Positions 63,462 through 64,000 of a stretch of 64,000 bases of DNA are shown here, one piece after another. A program made the translations under genes and the position numbers. The notes below the pieces were generated by a model, which searched no databases, was not told where the DNA came from, and saw only the letters and a program-made list of their open reading frames with translations. Each line of letters begins with the position of its first letter. Positions within the stretch are counted from its first letter, which is position 1. Source of the DNA: Streptomyces corallincola (GTDB taxonomy: Bacteria > Actinomycetota > Actinomycetes > Streptomycetales > Streptomycetaceae); contig NZ_JAHRXF010000011.1 of the NCBI RefSeq assembly GCF_019104725.1, forward strand, positions 1-64,000. The letters run 5' to 3'.

Positions 63462-64000
63462 TCAGGCGTGCAGAGTTCCGCTCAGCACCGACACCGCCCG
63501 ACCGCCGAGCCGCACCCGGTCGCCCACCAGGCTCAGCCGGAGCCGCCCGCCCCGCTCCGACGCCTGTTCCGCCATCAGCTCGCCGCCGCCGAGCGACGGA
63601 GACCACCAGGTGGCCAGCGTGCAGTGCGCGGAGCCGGTGACCGGGTCCTCCGGGACGCCCACCGCCGGGTAGAAGCAGCGGCTGACGAAGGCCGTGTCAC
63701 CGCCGCCCCGCGCGGTGATAACGACCCCCCGCAGACCGAGACTCCGCGACAGCGCCACCAGCGCGTCGAAGTCCGGCACCAGGGATCGGACCTGGAACTC
63801 CTCGGCCACCTGGACCAGCAGGTCGTCCCGGCCCCGGACCACCGCCTCTACGGCGAGCGGCTCCGCGAAGCACCCCCGCAGTCCGGCGGGAACCTCCCCG
63901 ACCGTCGTCAGTTCGTCCGCCGGGAAGTCCATGTCGATCCAGCCGCCCTCGGCCCGGCAGTGCAGCGGGCCGCTGGCGCGGGTGCTGAACTCCACGGTTC
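63462..64000 (-). CDS. PhzF-family epimerase/isomerase, C-terminal part
   Basis: The last 179 or so residues of a PhzF-like protein, cut by the window end; the N-terminal half lies beyond 64000. The signature EDPVTGSAHCTL (GSAH) and the preceding RCFYPAVGVPEDP are diagnostic. Family members are isomerases, though few substrates are known. It reads in the same direction as the M20 gene and starts 72 bp upstream of it. Confidence 0.9.
   Translation of the reverse strand, partial: TVEFSTRASGPLHCRAEGGWIDMDFPADELTTVGEVPAGLRGCFAEPLAVEAVVRGRDDLLVQVAEEFQVRSLVPDFDALVALSRSLGLRGVVITARGGGDTAFVSRCFYPAVGVPEDPVTGSAHCTLATWWSPSLGGGELMAEQASERGGRLRLSLVGDRVRLGGRAVSVLSGTLHA

Overview
The window is very GC-rich, uses GTG and TTG starts freely, and carries genes typical of Streptomyces: a dnaK-grpE-dnaJ-hspR operon with HAIR operators, a DyP peroxidase and copper-delivery cluster, an EtfD-type Fe-S oxidoreductase, RsbW-like anti-sigma kinases, a SpoIIE phosphatase and a MocR regulator. 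I read it as chromosomal Streptomyces DNA, probably from the core of the chromosome. There are about 58 protein genes, one tRNA-Gly(CCC), no rRNA, no CRISPR array, no insertion sequence and no prophage.

Layout. 0-5 kb: ribA behind a pair of palindromes, a YbjN-family gene and clpB (reverse), with a HAIR operator between clpB and a divergent FMN-binding gene. 5-9 kb: an exported 66-residue peptide coupled to a degenerate Rieske-like protein, divergent from a TrmB/LuxR-type regulator whose paralogue converges on it, then an orphan sugar-binding lipoprotein. 9-15 kb: the dnaK operon (reverse) with two HAIR sites, and a MraY/WecA-like membrane gene. 15-22 kb: etfD, an ABM-fold protein with a collagen-like insert, an FG-GAP protein, a Yip1 protein, dcd, a tiny zinc-ribbon protein and tRNA-Gly. 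22-30 kb is the most lineage-specific stretch: a class III cyclase-like protein and a one-TM protein that share a short glycine/asparagine motif, a lipoprotein, a divergent Crp/Fnr regulator, a secreted beta-propeller, a DUF4232 lipoprotein and a HTH-TM sensor. 30-45 kb: HtrA protease, glycerophosphodiesterase, anti-sigma kinases, SEC-C/DUF5926 protein, mini primase-polymerase, SpoIIE phosphatase, aminopeptidase P, MocR regulator, MFS transporter and a GNAT enzyme. 45-55 kb: copper trafficking (Met-rich membrane protein, YcnI, Sco, PCuAC, CopC-CopD, DtpA), pheA with two +1 frameshifts, serS and a HAD phosphatase. 55-64 kb: two interlocked ABC transporters, an EphD-like hydrolase-dehydrogenase fusion, kptA, an M20 peptidase and a partial PhzF-family gene.

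How it fits together. HspR, encoded last in the dnaK operon, is expected to repress both its own operon and clpB through the three HAIR sites, so chaperone and disaggregase are induced together. The Sco-PCuAC-CopCD-DtpA cluster is a known copper-handling set that supplies GlxA in Streptomyces development. Three intergenic regions (33.7, 52.7-53.0 and 61.4 kb) carry clusters of consensus DnaA boxes although no origin or dnaA gene is present, suggesting DnaA titration sites. 

Most interesting: the DnaA-box clusters, the cyclase/Crp/TM signalling module, the peptide/Rieske-like/LuxR locus, and the double frameshift in pheA. From memory of S. coelicolor, the dnaK operon (around SCO3668-3671) and the pheA/DtpA region (around SCO3962-3963) lie about 300 genes apart there; here they are under 40 kb apart, so a rearrangement relative to that genome is likely.
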